From RHKX01 sp963823565 (GTDB taxonomy: Bacteria > Actinomycetota > Thermoleophilia > Solirubrobacterales > 70-9): a stretch of DNA of 64,000 nucleotides. Shown in pieces: positions 44,928-53,418 of this stretch. Positions within the stretch are counted from its first letter, which is position 1; every line of letters starts with the position of its first letter. The DNA is taken from positions 744,001 to 808,000 of the forward strand of contig CAWGLR010000001.1 of assembly GCA_963823565.1 (NCBI GenBank). The letters are read 5' to 3'. The position numbers and the translations under genes were made by a program. Under the pieces are notes generated by a model. The model saw only the letters and a list, made by a program, of their open reading frames with translations, made no database searches and had not been told where the DNA came from.

Positions 44928-46943
44928 GTGACGCTCGTCTCCCTGCTCACGACGGCGGCCCTGTTCGCAGCGGTCGCGCTCCTCTGGCTGGCGGCGATCC
45001 GGGTCGCGTCGCTGACCTCGCCGCGCGGCCTCGGCAGGGCCCTGTCGGCGGTGACGCTGGTCGCCGCGGCGGCGGTGCTCCAGGCGCTCGTCCTCGGGCT
45101 GGCCGGCCTCGGCACCTCGCCCCCGGCGCTCCTGGTCGCCTCGATCGCGATCTGGCTCGCGGCGCGCGCGGTTGCTCCCCGCCGCCCGATCCGGGGCCCG
45201 GCCGGGAGCTGCGTCGCCTGGTGGCGCGACCTGTCGACCCCTGGCGACTCGCGGCCGGCGCCGCCGCCGGGATCGCCGGGGCATGGGCGCTCCAGTGGCT
45301 ACTGGTGCCGGCGCTGGACATCGACACGACCGTCTACCACCTGAGCCAGCCGGCGATCTGGGTCCAGGAGGGCCATCCGGGAGCGGTCGAGCTGGTCGAC
45401 ATCCGCTACCCGGTCGGCAACTACCCGCTCACGAACGAGGTGCTGATCTCGTGGGTCGCGGGGCTCTCCCGGAACATGGGTGCGGCCCTGCTCTGGGGAC
45501 CGTTCACCGGCTCGCTGCTGCTGCTGGCGACGGTCGCCGGCCGCGCGCTGGGCGGGAGCGAGCCGGCTGCAGTCGCGCGCTCGCGGCCGTCGCCCTGATG
45601 ACGATCCCCACGGTCGCGGACTCGGTGACGAGCCTCGACAGCGACCTCGGCTCCGCCGCCTGGTCGGCGGTCGCAATCGCCCTGGCCGTCCGCGCCGCCG
45701 GCGCTCGGCGATCCCGGCCTGCTCTGCTACTCGATCCTCGCCTGCGGGCTGGCGATCGGCACGAAGACGAGCGTCGCGATCGTCTGCCTCTTCGCCCTCG
45801 GGGCCGCCGCCTACGTGATGCGCGCCCGATTGCCGCGGCCCCGCGACCTCCTGCTGGCGACCGCGGGCGCCCTGGCGGTCGGCGGGGTCTGGTACGCGCG
45901 GAACCTGCTCGACCACGGCTCGCCGCTTTGGCCGTTCGTCGCGGCTCCCTGGGGCGACCCGTCGCCGGACGTCGCTCGGGAACCACGACACGAGCTTCCT
46001 CGCGCACGCGGTCACGACGCTCGACGGATACGTCCGGGTCTACTTCGACGCATTCGGCCTGGCGCCCCTGATCCTCCTCGCCGCCGCAGCCCTGCCGCTC
46101 GCGACGCGCGACCGGCGCCTGCGCCTCGCCGGGGCCGGAGTCGCGATCAGCGCCCTCGCCTGGGCCGCGGTTCCCTACACGGGCAGCCTCGGCGATCCAT
46201 GCTGACGACCCTGCAGGCGATCTCGACCCTGCGGTACCTGATCGCCACCCTCGCTGCCGGCGGCGATCGTCCTCGCCGTGCTCGCGAGCCGCCGCGGCCC
46301 GGCCGCCCGGTTGGCCCTCGTCGCCCTTCTGCTCGCCGCCGCCTGGGGCGTGATCGCCATCGCCTTCCGCCGGAGCGGCGCGTCGGCCGGCTGGACCCTG
46401 CTCTCGGGCGAGGAGGGCGTGCCGCCGGCACACGTGCTCCTCCTCGGCGGCGTCGTCGGCCTCGCGGTCGCCGCCATGGTCGGCGCCGCGCGGCGCGCCC
46501 GCGGGCCGGCGGTCGCGGTGGCGGTGGCGACCGCGCTCGCGATCGCCACGCTCGCCCTCTACCCGGCATCGTTCCTCGACCGCTACGGGACGCAGGATCT
46601 CGATGCCGATCAACGCTTCGGCGACACCCGCCGCACCTACGGCACGCTCGCCGCCTGGTTCGACGGCGAGCCCGCCTATCGCGACGGCGACGCGCCGGTG
46701 CTCTTCGCGGCGGGGGTCGTCGGACCGCTGGCGGGCGGCCGGTTCGAGCACCCGATCGGCTTCGCGCAACCCGGCACCCCCTGTCCTGAGCTCCAGGCCC
46801 GCCGCGAGGACGGCTGGGTGGTGGTCCCGGCGCCCGCGCAGGCTCCCGCGCCTCCCTTCGCCGCCTGCTTCCCCGGCGAGGAGCCCGCCGCCGACCTGCC
46901 GATGGCCGACGGCGGCCGCATCCTCGTCTTCGGCGGCGGCTAG
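44928..46943 (+). CDS. GT-C type polytopic glycosyltransferase with about six apparent frameshifts
   Basis: From GTG 44928 (VTLVSLLTTAALFAAVALLWL) the coding signal runs to TAG 46941-46943 but changes frame near 45200, 45565, 45705, 45977, 46195 and 46250. Joined, it is about 665 residues with 11-13 helices. The first outer loop reads LVPALDIDTTVYHLSQPAIWVQEG and YPVGNYPLTNEVLISWVAG, the acidic and YP..NYP..NE signature of GT-C enzymes that use lipid-phosphosugars. Distinct from copies A-D. The tail GEEPAADLPMADGGRILVFGGG is intact. No frame-internal stops interrupt the segments. Confidence 0.62.
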
Positions 46944-47710
46944 CCGGGCTCGTCGGGGGCCGGGCGCTGGGCGAGCACGGCGTCGCGAACGCGCTCGCCG
47001 ACGGCCGTGATCAGCTCGTCGCCGACGAGCTCGTCGGCAACGTAGGTGACCTCGCCGTGCGTGAGCATGACGCTGCCGATCGCGAGCTGGTGGGTCCCGC
47101 GGAGCAGGTCGTCGACGAGCCGCCCGGTGCCGAGCCCGCCGTACTCGAGGTGGAGGACGCGGACGCGCGGGAGCCACTCGCGCATCGCCAGCAGGACCTC
47201 CAGCTCGGTTCCCTCGACGTCGACCTTGAGCACGTCGATCCCCTCGATGCCCTGCTCCCGCAGCCACTCGGCCGCGCCCCGCAGCGTCACCTCCTCGGTG
47301 CGCGCGCCCCCGTCCGGCGGGATCAGCGAGGAGGTCCCGCTGTCGAGCTCACCGAGGTACAGGATCCCGGTCCGGTCCGCGTCGGCGAGGCCGACGTTGT
47401 GCGGGCGGATCGGGGGGCGATCGGCGCTGTTGCGGCGCAGCAGGGCGAAGGGCTCGGACGCGGGCTCGAGCGCGTGCACCGTCGCATCGGGATAGGCGGC
47501 GGCGAGCAGGACGGACGTGGCGCCGCAGTTCGCGCCGACGTCGACGATCGTGCGCACCGGGCCGGGGATCGGCAGCAGCGGGTAGGTCTGACCGCGGAGG
47601 ATCGCGGCGCAGCGCCAGCGCGCCAGCCAGTTGTCGGCGCACTCGAGCTTCAGCCGCCCAGCCGGCCCGTCAACCACGATCTCGGCCACGGGGGCAACGC
47701 TACCGGCCAT
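46940..47710 (-). CDS. FkbM family methyltransferase
   Basis: 256 residues from ATG 47710. TIVDVGANCGATSVLLAAAYP (motif I), VHALEPASEPFALLRRN, DSGTSSLIP, LKVDVEGTELEVLLAM and LHLEYGGLG are the canonical FkbM order. More like the common FkbM type than the pair at 12227 and 29500. It overlaps the 3' end of the ornithine-cyclodeaminase-like gene by 11 nt, so they form an operon. Its TAG shares a CTAG with the convergent GT-C gene. Confidence 0.87.
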   Translation of the reverse strand: MAGSVAPVAEIVVDGPAGRLKLECADNWLARWRCAAILRGQTYPLLPIPGPVRTIVDVGANCGATSVLLAAAYPDATVHALEPASEPFALLRRNSADRPPIRPHNVGLADADRTGILYLGELDSGTSSLIPPDGGARTEEVTLRGAAEWLREQGIEGIDVLKVDVEGTELEVLLAMREWLPRVRVLHLEYGGLGTGRLVDDLLRGTHQLAIGSVMLTHGEVTYVADELVGDELITAVGERVRDAVLAQRPAPDEPG

Positions 47711-48650
47711 CCAGCGACACCTCCGCACCCTCGACGCGCCCCTCGCGCCAGGCCTCGACGACGGAGATCGCGATCGCCAGGTCCTGGATCGCGAGGCCGG
47801 TGGAGTCGAAGAGGGTGATCGCCTCCGGGCCGCTGCGGCCGGGACGCTCCCCGGCGAGGACGGCGCCGAGGTCGGTGACGTCAGCTCGCCCGACCTCGCC
47901 GCGGGAGACCGGGCCACCGAGCTCGCCGCCGGTCGAGGCCTGCTCCCACTGGTCGCAGAAGAGCTCGCAGCGGCCGACGGCCTCGGCGGTCAGCTCGGCC
48001 TTGCCGCGCGCGTCGGCGCCGAGGACGGCGAGGTGAAGGCCGGGGCGCAGGTCGGCGGCCGCGACCACCGGCCGGTCGCCGGGGGTGACGGTGACCACGA
48101 CGTCGCAGTCGAGCGCCTCCGCGAGCGTGCCGGGGCGCCAGCCCAGCTCGTCCGCCAGCGACTCCGCCGCCTCCGGCCGCAGGTCGAAGCAGATCCCGTC
48201 CCCGTAGCCGATCGCGCGCAGGCATCGCCCCGCCCACGAGCCGTTGACGCCGCACCCGACGATCCCCGCGCTCCGGGCGCCCTCGCGCGCGAGCGCCTGG
48301 GCCGAGACGGCGGCGGCGGCGCCGGTCCGCAACGAGGTCACGGCGGCGGTGTCGAGGATCGCCAGCAGCTCGCCCGTCTCGGCGCTCGACACCAGCAGCG
48401 CGCCGGTGACGACCGGCAGGCCCCGCGCCGGGTTGCCGGGGAACGAGGTCACCCACTTGAGGATCGCGTAGCCGCCGCCGCGCGCCGGCATCGCCCGGAA
48501 GTCGCCGGCGGGAGGGGCGTCGACGTAGAGCTTCGGCGGCATCTCCCACTCGCCGGCATGGTGGAGGAGGAAGGCCTCGCGGGTGCGCTCGACCGCGGCG
48601 GACGGGCCGACGGCGGCGAGGACGGCGGAGCTGTCGAGGACCGGGACCAG
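47700..48650 (-). CDS. Ornithine cyclodeaminase / mu-crystallin family dehydrogenase, apparent CTG start
   Basis: 316 residues if started at CTG 48650. The N-terminal lobe VLDSSAVLAAVGPSAAVERT... and EWEMPPKLYVDAP is typical of the family and would be lost if the ATG at 48542 were used. The only in-frame start before it is CTG, 9 nt after a TAACCT box (complement 48660-48665). The NAD-binding part is SAGIVGCGVNGSWAGRCLRA, with LDTAAVTSLRTGAAAAVSA before it and GADARGKAEL later. Members catalyse imine reduction or amino acid cyclodeamination. Substrate unknown. Confidence 0.78.
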   Translation of the reverse strand: MVPVLDSSAVLAAVGPSAAVERTREAFLLHHAGEWEMPPKLYVDAPPAGDFRAMPARGGGYAILKWVTSFPGNPARGLPVVTGALLVSSAETGELLAILDTAAVTSLRTGAAAAVSAQALAREGARSAGIVGCGVNGSWAGRCLRAIGYGDGICFDLRPEAAESLADELGWRPGTLAEALDCDVVVTVTPGDRPVVAAADLRPGLHLAVLGADARGKAELTAEAVGRCELFCDQWEQASTGGELGGPVSRGEVGRADVTDLGAVLAGERPGRSGPEAITLFDSTGLAIQDLAIAISVVEAWREGRVEGAEVSLDGR

Positions 48651-48679
48651 GGCCGGCCCAGGTTAGGGCCAGATGGGGC

Positions 48680-48693
48680 TAGGCTTCCCGCCG
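48680..48693 (+). promoter_or_regulatory. -10 box of the epsilon-like gene
   Basis: TAGGCT at 48680-48685 lies 8 nt before ATG 48694. It faces the minus-strand TAACCT box 15 bp away, making a compact divergent promoter pair and favouring ATG 48694 over 48673. Confidence 0.55.
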
Positions 48694-48960
48694 ATGTCGG
48701 CGAACGGCCACAGGCGTCCACCGCGACCTCGCATCGAGATGCTCGGCCCCGCCGAGCCGCCCGAGGCCGCCGCGGTCATCGCCGCGGTGGAGCAGTTCCT
48801 CGCCGACACGGCGCCGGCCCCGGCGCCGGCCGCACGCGTCAATCCCTGGCAGCGCGCCGCGCTGCTCGAGGGCGTGCGCTCGAAGGAGGGCTTCGCCTCT
48901 CCCTGGGGCGAGCCCCGCACCTGGGGCGAGCGCCACTCGCACGCTCCCGAGCGCGGCTGA
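48694..48960 (+). CDS. Small acyl-CoA carboxylase epsilon-like protein
   Basis: 88 residues. Pattern: an N-terminal IEMLGPAEPPEAAAVIAAVEQFL, an Ala/Pro linker, then NPWQRAALLEGVRSK and a Gly/Trp-rich end. This resembles the actinobacterial AccE/epsilon subunits (about 60-90 residues, a PTPEE..A-type helix, an Ala/Pro linker and a W-x-x-A-A-R-L segment), which stimulate carboxyltransferase activity. In many actinobacteria it adjoins the beta gene; here pccB is 8 kb upstream. Assignment rests on pattern only. Confidence 0.5.
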   Translation: MSANGHRRPPRPRIEMLGPAEPPEAAAVIAAVEQFLADTAPAPAPAARVNPWQRAALLEGVRSKEGFASPWGEPRTWGERHSHAPERG

Positions 48961-49013
48961 CGCCGGCGGGATACAACTTGCCGGCGCACCCGATCCCGCC
49001 AGGAGGAGTCCCA

Positions 49014-49223
49014 ATGGCCGTAGTCAAGATCATCGAGCTCGTCGGCAGCTCGAAGGAGTCCACCGACGACGCCGCCCGCCAGGCGCTCAAGAGCGCCCAG
49101 AAGAAGCTGCGCAACATCCGCGCGGTCGACATCGTCAGCACCGGCCTCCGGGGCGAGAACCTCGACGAGTACCGCGCCCACGTCCGCGTCGCCTTCCTCG
49201 TCGAGAGCAGCGACATCGACTAG
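49014..49223 (+). CDS. Dodecin
   Basis: 69 residues, the normal dodecin length. VVKIIELVGSSKESTDDAAR, AQKKLRNIRAVDIVSTG and YRAHVRVAFLVES follow the family beta-alpha-beta-beta plan; the conserved Trp of many dodecins is replaced here by Val-Asp-Ile. It assembles as a dodecamer that stores flavins or CoA-linked cofactors. A good AGGAGGAG (49001-49008) precedes the ATG with TACAAC (48972-48977) further up, so this gene has a real leader, unlike its neighbours. Confidence 0.92.
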   Translation: MAVVKIIELVGSSKESTDDAARQALKSAQKKLRNIRAVDIVSTGLRGENLDEYRAHVRVAFLVESSDID

Positions 49224-49227
49224 CGAC

Positions 49228-49304
49228 GGTCGGCCGGGGGTGCGCCCCGGCCTACGACGCCGCCTGCGGCGGCCAGGGCGGCCGGTGCCCACCCCCGGCC
49301 GACC
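49228..49304 (+). terminator. Long structured terminator after dodecin
   Basis: A perfect 15-bp inverted repeat: 49228-49242 (GGTCGGCCGGGGGTG) and 49290-49304. The 47-nt loop can itself fold (GCCGCC/GGCGGC around 49258-49273), and the right arm is followed by TTTCTGTGTC. It probably ends the dodecin transcript; the large branched loop is unusual for a simple terminator. Confidence 0.7.
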
Positions 49305-49353
49305 TTTCTGTGTCTCGTTGGCAAGAAGGGCGAGGGCTCAGTCCGCATAAACC

Positions 49354-49391
49354 CCCGAATCTCGGTCGGGATTCGGGCTATTTGCTAGGGT
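49354..49391 (+). promoter_or_regulatory. Operator-like inverted repeat and -10 box before sir
   Basis: CCCGAATC (49354-49361) and GATTCGGG (49370-49377) form a perfect 8-bp inverted repeat with an 8-bp centre. TAGGGT at 49386-49391 is a candidate -10, which would place the repeat over the -35 region, a standard repressor position. The Rrf2-type regulator at 57635 is a candidate binder. Confidence 0.5.
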
Positions 49392-49434
49392 CGGCGGTCC
49401 GCCCGCACGCGAAGCACGAGAGGAACCGCTTTCC

Positions 49435-51312
49435 ATGGAGCCGACGACCGCGGCCGCCGCCAAGCCGAAGGCCACCGAGGCCGACCTCGACCAGGACCTG
49501 AACAAGGTCCAGAAGGGGAAGGGCCCGGTCGGGTCGCGCGAGAACCCCGAGGTCTACGAGAACGTGCCGGGGCACGTGATCCCGATCCTCGCCGACGAGT
49601 TCGACGACTTCGACGACGAGGCGGGCAAGTTCCTCGACGGGCAGACCGAGGAGAACGAGTTCATCGGCTTCCGGCTCAAGCAGGGCGTCTACGGGCAGCG
49701 CCAGCCGGGCGTGCAGATGATCCGGGTGAAGCTGCCGATCGGGGGCGTCACGCCCGACCAGATGGACGCGTTCGCGAGCGTCGTCGAGAAGTACGTGCCG
49801 CTCAACAAGGGCCACATCACGACGCGGCAGAACATCCAGATGCACCACGTGCCGCTGCCGGACGCCGCGAAGCTGATCCGCGAGATCTCCGACGCCGGCC
49901 TCTCCAGCCGCGAGGGCTGCGGCAACACGATCCGCAACGTCACCGGCGACCCGTGGGCGGGCGTCGCGGCCGACGAGCTCTTCGACCCGACCGACTACGC
50001 GATCGCGTACGTGCGCTACTTCGTCCGGCACCCGACGACGCAGCTGATGCCGCGGAAGATCAAGACCGCGTTCTCGTCCTCCGACGCCGACCGCGCGATC
50101 GTCGGCATCCACGACATCGGCTTCGTCCCCGTCATTCGCGACGGCGTGAGGGGCTTCCGCATGGTCGTCGGCGGCGGCACGTCGATCATGCCGCGGATCG
50201 CGCCGACCCTTGCCGAGTTCGTCGGCGCCGACGACGGCGAGTACCTCAAGGTCACCGAAGCCGCTCTGCGGATCTTCGACCGCCAGGACTGGCTGCGGGT
50301 CAACCGCGCCCGGGCCCGGATCAAGGTGCTGGTCGACAAGATCGGCATCGAAGCCTTCCGTGAGATGGTCGACCGCGAGCTCGAGGGCGACTGGGTCGCC
50401 GAGCGCGACTTCTCGATCGAGCGGCTGCTGCCGGAGATCGACGAGGAGGCAGCCGCTCCGGCGCCGCCGGCGAACCCGGCCTCGCCGAACGGCGACCGCT
50501 CCGAGTTCGAGGCGTTCGTCGCCGACAGCGTCGAGGCGCAGCGCCAGGAGGGGTTCAACACCGTCCACGTCAAGGTCACCCGCGGCGATCTCAGCCCGGA
50601 GCAGTTCCGCGGCCTCGCGCAGATCATGCGCGACCATTGCGGCGGCAACGCGCGGACGACGATCGACCAGAACCTCGTCCTCCGCTGGGTCCGCGACGAG
50701 TCGCTCTACGACGTCTACGCCGGCCTGCGCGAGCTCGGGCTCGCCGCCGACGGCGTCGGCACCGTCACCGACGTCATCTCGTGCCCCGGGACCGACTCGT
50801 GCAAGCTCGGCATCACCGCCTCGATGGGCCTCAACCGGGCGCTCCAGGAGCGGGTGGAGTCGATGAACATCACCGACCCGCTGACGCGGCGCATCCACCT
50901 GAAGATGAGCGGCTGCCCGAACGGGTGCGGCCAGCACCACATCGGGACGATCGGGTTCTACGGCGCCTCGATCAAGCTCGGCACCCACACGATGCCCGCC
51001 TACATCCCCCACGTCGGCGGCTCCGGCGAGGACGGCGAGGTCGTCTACGGCGCCCGGCTCAAGGTCCGCCTCCCCGCCAAGCGGGTCCCCGACGCGGTCG
51101 AGCGCTGGCTGCGGATGTACGAGTCCGAGCGCGACGGCGAGGAGGAGTTCAACCACTTCGCCGCCCGCGTCGGCACGTCCCGTTTCGAGGACGAGGTCCG
51201 CGACCTCGCGCTGCCGGCCGAGTTCAACCTCGAGAACATGCTCCAGTTCATCGACTGGAACCGCCGCGACCCCTACAAGGTGGAGCGAGGCGAGGGCGAA
51301 TGCGCAATCTGA
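49435..51312 (+). CDS. sir: Assimilatory sulfite (or nitrite) reductase, siroheme-[4Fe-4S]
   Basis: 625 residues. Two ferredoxin-like half domains (for example HITTRQNIQMHHVPL near 125 and TIDQNLVLRW near 405) and the siroheme-[4Fe-4S] cysteines C450-x5-C456 and C494-x3-C498 in CPGTDSC and SGCPNGCG. Reduces sulfite to sulfide with ferredoxin electrons. The nirA-type nitrite reductase shares the fold, but the next genes are cysH, sat and cysC, so sulfite is the likely substrate. Leader of about 40 nt with GAGAGGAA before the ATG. Confidence 0.9.
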   Translation: MEPTTAAAAKPKATEADLDQDLNKVQKGKGPVGSRENPEVYENVPGHVIPILADEFDDFDDEAGKFLDGQTEENEFIGFRLKQGVYGQRQPGVQMIRVKLPIGGVTPDQMDAFASVVEKYVPLNKGHITTRQNIQMHHVPLPDAAKLIREISDAGLSSREGCGNTIRNVTGDPWAGVAADELFDPTDYAIAYVRYFVRHPTTQLMPRKIKTAFSSSDADRAIVGIHDIGFVPVIRDGVRGFRMVVGGGTSIMPRIAPTLAEFVGADDGEYLKVTEAALRIFDRQDWLRVNRARARIKVLVDKIGIEAFREMVDRELEGDWVAERDFSIERLLPEIDEEAAAPAPPANPASPNGDRSEFEAFVADSVEAQRQEGFNTVHVKVTRGDLSPEQFRGLAQIMRDHCGGNARTTIDQNLVLRWVRDESLYDVYAGLRELGLAADGVGTVTDVISCPGTDSCKLGITASMGLNRALQERVESMNITDPLTRRIHLKMSGCPNGCGQHHIGTIGFYGASIKLGTHTMPAYIPHVGGSGEDGEVVYGARLKVRLPAKRVPDAVERWLRMYESERDGEEEFNHFAARVGTSRFEDEVRDLALPAEFNLENMLQFIDWNRRDPYKVERGEGECAI

Positions 51313-51320
51313 TGCCGAGG

Positions 51321-51347
51321 GAATCCTCCGCTTCGCGTCCGGTTCCC
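51321..51347. repeat. 27-bp dispersed repeat, copy 2
   Basis: Exact inverted copy of 1689-1715. Here it is embedded in a hairpin: GAGGGAA (51318-51324) pairs with TTCCCTC (51343-51349). A second hairpin, CAGCGGT (51382-51388) with ACCGCTG (51396-51402), lies before cysH, so the 110-nt sir-cysH gap is strongly structured. Confidence 0.75.
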
Positions 51348-51422
51348 TCGCGTCGCGCGACCGCATATCGGCAGGACCCAGCAGCGGTTGACGCGACCGC
51401 TGGGACGCCGGTGGGCTGACCC

Positions 51423-52202
51423 GTGTCCGCGCCGGCGAGCGCTTTGGGGGCCATCGAGGTCGAGCGGGTCCCCGCCCCGGCCGAGCCGACGCCGGACCAC
51501 TCGGCGCTGACGACCGCGGCCGGCGACGCGATCGATCCGCGCGAGGTCAACGCGATCCTCGAGGGGATGAGCGCGCAGGAGACGATCGCCTGGGCGCTCG
51601 AGACGTTCCACCCGCGGCTGCGGTTCGCCTGCTCGTTCCAGAAGACGACCTCGGTCACGGTCGACATCGCGCACGGGGCCGACCCGAGCGCGAAGTTCTT
51701 CTACCTCGACACCGACGTCCTCTTCGAGGAGACCTACACGACCCGCGACGCGCTCTCCGCGTTGTACGGAATCGAGTTCGAGCGGTACTCCGGCATCGGA
51801 CTCGAAGAGCAGGAGCAGCTCTACGGCGCTAGCCTCTGGGCCCGTCAACCCGACGCCTGCTGCGGGATTCGCAAGGTGGAGCCGATGCGTGAGGCCCTCA
51901 CCGGAATCGACTGCTGGGTGTCGGGCATCCGCCGCGAGGACTCCCAGACCCGCGCCGGAGCCGCCAAGTTCGGCTGGGACAAGCGCTTCGGCCTCTGGAA
52001 GCTGAACCCGCTGGCGGACTGGACTGAATCGCAGGTCTGGGACTACATCAATGAGCATCAGATCCCGTACAACCCACTTCACGACGCCGGCTATCCGTCG
52101 ATCGGGTGCACGCACTGCACCCGCCCGCCGGGCGCGGGCGGCGGATCCCGCTCCGGTCGCTGGGCCGACGCCCACAAGACCGAGTGCGGCCTGCACGGGT
52201 AA
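51423..52202 (+). CDS. cysH: Adenylyl-sulfate (APS) reductase, assimilatory
   Basis: 259 residues from GTG 51423. PP-loop fold: SFQKTTSVTVDI, FFYLDTDVLFEET, WVSGIRREDSQTR. It has the [4Fe-4S] ligands Cys146-Cys147 and Cys229-x2-Cys232 that distinguish APS reductases from PAPS reductases, plus the catalytic Cys255 in KTECGLH. It reduces APS (possibly also PAPS) to sulfite with thioredoxin. The sulfite passes to Sir. The first 35 residues are a variable extension. Confidence 0.93.
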   Translation: MSAPASALGAIEVERVPAPAEPTPDHSALTTAAGDAIDPREVNAILEGMSAQETIAWALETFHPRLRFACSFQKTTSVTVDIAHGADPSAKFFYLDTDVLFEETYTTRDALSALYGIEFERYSGIGLEEQEQLYGASLWARQPDACCGIRKVEPMREALTGIDCWVSGIRREDSQTRAGAAKFGWDKRFGLWKLNPLADWTESQVWDYINEHQIPYNPLHDAGYPSIGCTHCTRPPGAGGGSRSGRWADAHKTECGLHG

Positions 52203-52287
52203 CCGCACCCGCCGCCGCGGGTAGGTCCGCGACCACCTTTCGAAGACTCCCTCCCCACCTGAACCGACAAGGAGCAACGACGTAGAC

Positions 52288-53367
52288 ATGAGCGACAAGT
52301 CCCTCACCCTCTCCGCCCGCCAAACCGCCGACTTCGAGCTGCTCGCCAACGGCGGCTTCGCCCCGCTGAAGGGCTTCATGGGCTCCGACGACTGGCGGTC
52401 GTCGGTCGAGAGCATGACCCTGGCCGACGGCAGCGAAGTCTGGCCGATCCCGGTCACCCTGGCCACCGACCTCGACTGCGCGGAGGGCGACGTCGTCGAG
52501 TTGTCCGCGAGCAACGGCAAGAAGCTCGGCCGGATCCGCGTCAGCGAGGTCTTCGAGCGCGACGTCGAGAAGGAGTCCGAGCTCGTCTACCGGACCACCG
52601 ACGACGCCCATCCCGGGGTCGCCGCGACCAAGCAGGAGGGCAACCGCTGCGTAGCCGGCGAGATCGAGGCCGACGACTCGCCCGATCACGAGGAGGCGTT
52701 CATGCGCCGCTACTTCACGCCGGCGCAGTCGCGCAAGGAGTTCGCCGACCGCGGCTGGAAGCGGATCGTCGCCTTCCAGACTCGCAACCCGATCCACCGC
52801 GCGCACGAGTACCTGACCAAGGCGGCGCTCGAGGTCTGCGACGGGCTGTTCCTGCACCCGCTGATCGGCGAGACCAAGAAGGGCGACATCCCGGCCGACG
52901 TGCGGATGAAGTGCTACGAGGTCCTGATGGAGAACTACTACCCGCACGACCGCGTCGTGCTCGGCGTCAACCCGGCGGCGATGCGCTACGCGGGCCCGCG
53001 GGAGGCGATCTTCCACGCGCTCGTCCGCCGCAACTACGGCGCGACGCACTTCATCGTCGGCCGCGACCACGCCGGCGTCGGCGACTACTACGGCACCTAC
53101 GACGCGCAGAAGATCTTCGACGAGATCGACGTCGAGAAGCTCGGCATCCGCCCGCTGATGTTCGAGCACACCTTCTGGTGCCACAAGTGCGAGGGCATGG
53201 GCTCGAACAAGACCTGCCCGCACGACGCCGAGGACCGTCTGTTCCTCTCCGGCACCAAGGTCCGCGAGATGCTCGGCAATGGCGAGATGCCGCCGCAGGA
53301 GTTCTCGCGTCCCGAGGTCGCGCAGATCCTGATCGATTCCTACAAGCAGGAGGAGGCCGCCGTCTAG
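52288..53367 (+). CDS. sat: Sulfate adenylyltransferase (ATP sulfurylase)
   Basis: 359 residues, slightly short for the homo-oligomeric type. ATP/sulfate site QTRNPIHRAHE from Gln164, then GRDHAGVGDYYGTYDAQKIF and the zinc-type cysteines in FWCHKCEGMGSNKTC near residue 300. Makes APS from ATP and sulfate. A clear ribosome-binding site AAGGAGC (52270-52276) precedes the ATG. This is the single-chain Sat, not the CysD/CysN pair. Confidence 0.95.
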   Translation: MSDKSLTLSARQTADFELLANGGFAPLKGFMGSDDWRSSVESMTLADGSEVWPIPVTLATDLDCAEGDVVELSASNGKKLGRIRVSEVFERDVEKESELVYRTTDDAHPGVAATKQEGNRCVAGEIEADDSPDHEEAFMRRYFTPAQSRKEFADRGWKRIVAFQTRNPIHRAHEYLTKAALEVCDGLFLHPLIGETKKGDIPADVRMKCYEVLMENYYPHDRVVLGVNPAAMRYAGPREAIFHALVRRNYGATHFIVGRDHAGVGDYYGTYDAQKIFDEIDVEKLGIRPLMFEHTFWCHKCEGMGSNKTCPHDAEDRLFLSGTKVREMLGNGEMPPQEFSRPEVAQILIDSYKQEEAAV

Positions 53368-53418
53368 GCGCCTCCCTCCCCTCCCGCAACGAACGAACCA
53401 AGGAGCAACCGAAAACAA

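Noticed and set aside
42365..45115. A 916-residue minus-strand protein
   Set aside because: It is a patchwork of pieces of three different genes joined only because frameshifts put them in one frame.
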